Shown: one piece after another, positions 7,604 to 9,492 of the stretch
Layout: the number at the start of each line of letters is the position of its first letter
How positions within the stretch are numbered: position 1 is the stretch's first letter
NCBI GenBank assembly: GCA_900551135.1
Contig: URUX01000094.1
Location: 1-9,492, forward strand
Direction of reading: 5' to 3'
Length of the DNA stretch: 9,492 bases
From: an uncultured Clostridium sp.
GTDB taxonomy: Bacteria > Bacillota > Clostridia > Lachnospirales > Lachnospiraceae
The notes under the pieces: model-generated
The model's database searches: none
What the model saw: only the letters and a program-made list of their open reading frames with translations
What the model was told of the DNA's origin: nothing
Program-made: the position numbers and the translations under genes

Positions 7604-7643
7604 AAATGCGTTTTTTCAGTTATCAATTTACTAGGAGGGAAAC

Positions 7644-9290
7644 ATGAGATCATTGAAACCGATGTTGCTTACATCTTTAAAATCTTACAGCAGTACACAG
7701 TTTATAAAAGACGTGACAGCTGGAATTATTGTTGCAATTATTGCTCTTCCTCTTTCCATCGCCTTGGCGCTTGCTTCAGGTGTTGGTCCAGAGGCTGGTA
7801 TCTTCACAGCAATTATTGCAGGGTTTATTATTTCTGCTCTTGGCGGAAGCAGTGTACAGATTGCAGGCCCCACTGCAGCGTTTGCTACCATTGTAGCTGG
7901 TATCGTTGCAAAGGATGGAATGGATGGACTTGCTCTCGCAACCATCCTTGCAGGTATTTTTCTCGTACTCATGGGACTTTGCCACTTTGGAAGTTTAATC
8001 AAATTCATTCCATTTACAATTACAACCGGTTTTACTTCTGGCATTGCTGTCACAATCGTCATTGGACAGCTAAAAGACTTTTTCGGAATTACTTATCCGG
8101 AAGGTATCAAACCGATTGAAACAATGGAGAAACTGTCTGCATTTATAGATAATCTTGCTTCCATCAATATGGATGCAATCATCGTTGGCTGTGTGAGTCT
8201 GGCAATCCTGATCATTTCTCCAAAGATTTTTAAGCGAATACCTGGTTCCCTGCTTGCCGTTATTGCCGGTATTTTAATGGTACAATTCTTACCACTAGAA
8301 GCATATACAATTGGAAATTTGTATACGATCAGCAATGCTCTTCCTTCGTTCCATTTACCAACGCTCACCATGGATTCTGTTGCTGCTGCCGTACCAAATG
8401 CATTTATCATTGCAGTACTTGCAGCGATTGAATCGTTGCTTTCCTGCGTTGTCGCAGACGGGATGGTCGGCGGAAAACATCGCTCTGATATGGAACTCGT
8501 TGCACAAGGCGCCGGTAATATTGCTTCTGCTTTGTTCGGCGGCATTCCTGCAACCGGCGCCATTGCCCGTACTGCTGCTAATATCAAAAATGGCGGACGT
8601 ACGCCTGTCGCTGGCATGGTTCATTCTATTACACTAGTCATTGTGCTTGTTGTTTTAATGCCATATGCTGGTATGATTCCAATGCCAACGATTGCCGCTA
8701 TTTTATTTATTGTTGCATACAATATGTGTCAGTGGCGCACCTTTGTACATTTGGTAAAAACTGCTCCTAAAAGTGACATTCTTGTTCTCGTTACAACCTT
8801 TATTTTAACTGTTGTATTTGACCTTGTTGTAGCAATTGAGATTGGTATGGTTCTTGCCTGTCTTCTTTTCATCAAACGTATGAGCGAAGAAACACGTGCA
8901 GACAGCTGGACTTATGTTGATGATGAAGATGATACGCAAGAAAGCGACAGGGAAATGAAGAAGCTTCCCCGTGAAATCCGTGTTTACAATATTTCAGGTC
9001 CATTATTCTTCGGAGCTGCAGATATTATCGAGAAAATCATTGTAAAAGAATTCACTACCTGTCTTGTTCTTCGTATGACAGGCGTTCCTGCACTGGACAG
9101 CACAGCCTTAAATGCGCTTAAAGACCTTGTTACATTCTGCAAATCGAAAAATATTACCGTTGTATTCTCTCATGTCAATGAACAGCCGATGAAAGTCATG
9201 ACTAAAGCCGGCTTTGTAGAACTGGTCGGAGCAGAAAACTTCTGTCCAAATATTACAGCAGCTTTGCAGCGTGCTGAAGAAGTCATTTAA
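7644..9290 (+). CDS. SulP/SLC26-family anion transporter with STAS domain
   Basis: A 548-residue inner-membrane transporter. The N-terminal part (about 20-420) is the SulP permease: SSVQIAGPTAAFATIVAG carries the conserved TM3 substrate-site region, and TGAIARTAANIKNGGRTPVA is the signature near TM9-TM10. The family fold has 14 helices in two inverted repeats. An acidic linker (YVDDEDDTQESDREMKK) leads to a cytoplasmic STAS domain (about 443-545), with the LDSTAL loop at D485-S486 that corresponds to the SpoIIAA-like phosphoacceptor loop. Family substrates include sulfate, bicarbonate and dicarboxylates; the sequence alone does not decide. AGGAGG (7633-7638) with a five-base spacer supports the ATG. 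The gene stands alone, opposite in direction to all neighbours. By hand count, 8 of 13 arginines use CGT, against 1 of 27 in rarA, suggesting transfer or different expression. Confidence 0.93.
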   Translation: MRSLKPMLLTSLKSYSSTQFIKDVTAGIIVAIIALPLSIALALASGVGPEAGIFTAIIAGFIISALGGSSVQIAGPTAAFATIVAGIVAKDGMDGLALATILAGIFLVLMGLCHFGSLIKFIPFTITTGFTSGIAVTIVIGQLKDFFGITYPEGIKPIETMEKLSAFIDNLASINMDAIIVGCVSLAILIISPKIFKRIPGSLLAVIAGILMVQFLPLEAYTIGNLYTISNALPSFHLPTLTMDSVAAAVPNAFIIAVLAAIESLLSCVVADGMVGGKHRSDMELVAQGAGNIASALFGGIPATGAIARTAANIKNGGRTPVAGMVHSITLVIVLVVLMPYAGMIPMPTIAAILFIVAYNMCQWRTFVHLVKTAPKSDILVLVTTFILTVVFDLVVAIEIGMVLACLLFIKRMSEETRADSWTYVDDEDDTQESDREMKKLPREIRVYNISGPLFFGAADIIEKIIVKEFTTCLVLRMTGVPALDSTALNALKDLVTFCKSKNITVVFSHVNEQPMKVMTKAGFVELVGAENFCPNITAALQRAEEVI

Positions 9291-9304
9291 TCATTGTATC
9301 CTCT

Positions 9305-9351
9305 AGCCTTACTGACCTTCCGTTTTCTTTCAGGAAATCAGTAAGGCTTTT
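9305..9351 (+). terminator. Terminator of the SulP gene
   Basis: AGCCTTACTGA (9305-9315) and TCAGTAAGGCT (9338-9348) form a perfect 11-bp stem. TTCC (9318-9321) and GGAA (9333-9336) give a small inner pairing, and TTTT (9348-9351) then a T-rich stretch follows. It begins 15 bases after the stop codon. The T-tail is on the plus side only. Confidence 0.8.
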
Positions 9352-9492
9352 AGGTTATTTCATCACTCTCTGTAACTGTGGATAATATCAAATTCTGCTC
9401 ATTTGACTCTGGTAAGTGCGGCGGTATTGCCCCCTTGCTCAAATAATGATAAAAGTCATCTGTGTGCATATGCACAGACTTTTCCAAATCTG
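9350..9492 (-). pseudogene. Truncated P-loop kinase-like gene piece entering from the right edge
   Basis: The minus strand is open from the window edge (9490) to a TAA at 9350-9352, 46 codons. The reading includes DDFYHYLSKGAIPP and then HLPESNEQN. From memory this matches the segment after the P-loop in small AAA/shikimate-kinase-like ATPases, which have a (T/E)(G/D)DxFxHYIxxGxIxPxLPES..QN pattern; the P-loop itself would lie outside the window. Family members continue for roughly another hundred residues. Here the frame ends about 17 residues later (NLILSTVTES, then DEIT), and I see no continuation in the other minus-strand frames before the SulP terminator. It therefore looks cut off at its 3' end, with the break probably near 9360-9390. 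Identification from about 25 residues is tentative. Confidence 0.5.

Larger units (their letters stand above)
7424..7615 (-). pseudogene. Start-less open frame, possible C-terminal gene remnant
   Basis: A minus-strand frame is open for 63 codons between stops at 7616-7618 and 7424-7426. It has no ATG and no start with a ribosome-binding site. The downstream half is rich in Lys and Glu and looks protein-like (YAIEYDQKEERAGISL, then VTQEEKEKAVRKKKDVLY at the end). It could be the tail of a gene whose front was lost when the sulP unit arrived. The upstream third overlaps the sulP promoter on the other strand and is probably not original coding sequence. I recognise no family, and an open frame of this length can occur by chance. 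Confidence 0.22.

Noticed and set aside
7580..8119. 179-codon plus-strand open frame overlapping the start of the transporter
   Set aside because: Its Cys/Tyr/Ser/Arg-rich composition is typical of an out-of-frame shadow, and the SulP frame carries the conserved residues and the ribosome-binding site.
8093..8617. 174-codon minus-strand open frame opposite the transporter
   Set aside because: It is antisense to well-conserved SulP motifs, with no ribosome-binding site or recognisable domain.
9377..9385. Perfect DnaA box (TTATCCACA on the minus strand)
   Set aside because: It is a single copy inside the kinase-like open frame, with no cluster, AT-rich unwinding region or dnaA gene nearby, so it is probably chance.
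9451..9483. Hairpin AAAAGTC...GACTTTT around a perfect TGTGCATATGCACA palindrome, looking like a second terminator
   Set aside because: It lies inside the conserved coding block of the kinase-like piece, where the bases encode SVHMHTDDF, so coding explains it better than a terminator.

Overview
The window looks like chromosomal sequence from a Clostridia-class Bacillota, most likely a Lachnospiraceae gut anaerobe. The grounds are strong AGGAGG ribosome-binding sites, mixed AGA/CGG arginine codons, moderate GC content, and a classical T-box leader in front of an aminoacyl-tRNA synthetase gene. The family-level placement is inferred from overall sequence style; no marker gene was compared.

Layout, left to right. 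At 1-113 (minus strand) a short open frame runs off the left edge inside DNA rich in inverted repeats. leuS (141-2552, minus) follows, preceded by a leucine-specific T-box leader (about 2634-2905) whose promoter overlaps the end of the next gene. Then come four more minus-strand genes: an FAD oxidoreductase fused to a Rieske domain (2923-4413), a nicotinamidase/isochorismatase-family cysteine hydrolase (4521-5036), the AAA+ recombination factor rarA (5090-6418) and a CPBP-family intramembrane protease-like protein (6441-7379). CPBP and rarA are tightly spaced and probably share the extended -10 promoter at 7426-7434. The hydrolase and oxidoreductase may be read from the same transcript, since I see no strong promoter or terminator in the gaps between them.

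A plus-strand SulP/SLC26 anion transporter with a C-terminal STAS domain (7644-9290) has its own promoter and terminator. Its codon use differs clearly from rarA. On both sides of it I see minus-strand reading frames that look like broken gene pieces. On the right, a piece of what appears to be a P-loop kinase-like protein enters from beyond the window (9350-9492) and stops early. On the left there is a start-less open frame (7424-7615). The simplest reading is that the transporter unit arrived later and lies between disrupted genes, but this is inference.

Functionally this is mostly a housekeeping neighbourhood (tRNA charging, replication-fork repair, probable NAD salvage, a redox enzyme, membrane proteins). 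I see no phage, CRISPR, insertion sequence or defence system, and no single pathway joining the genes. The items most worth checking are the left-edge repeat-like element, the SulP cassette and its flanking remnants, and the truncated kinase-like piece, which lies outside any long open reading frame.
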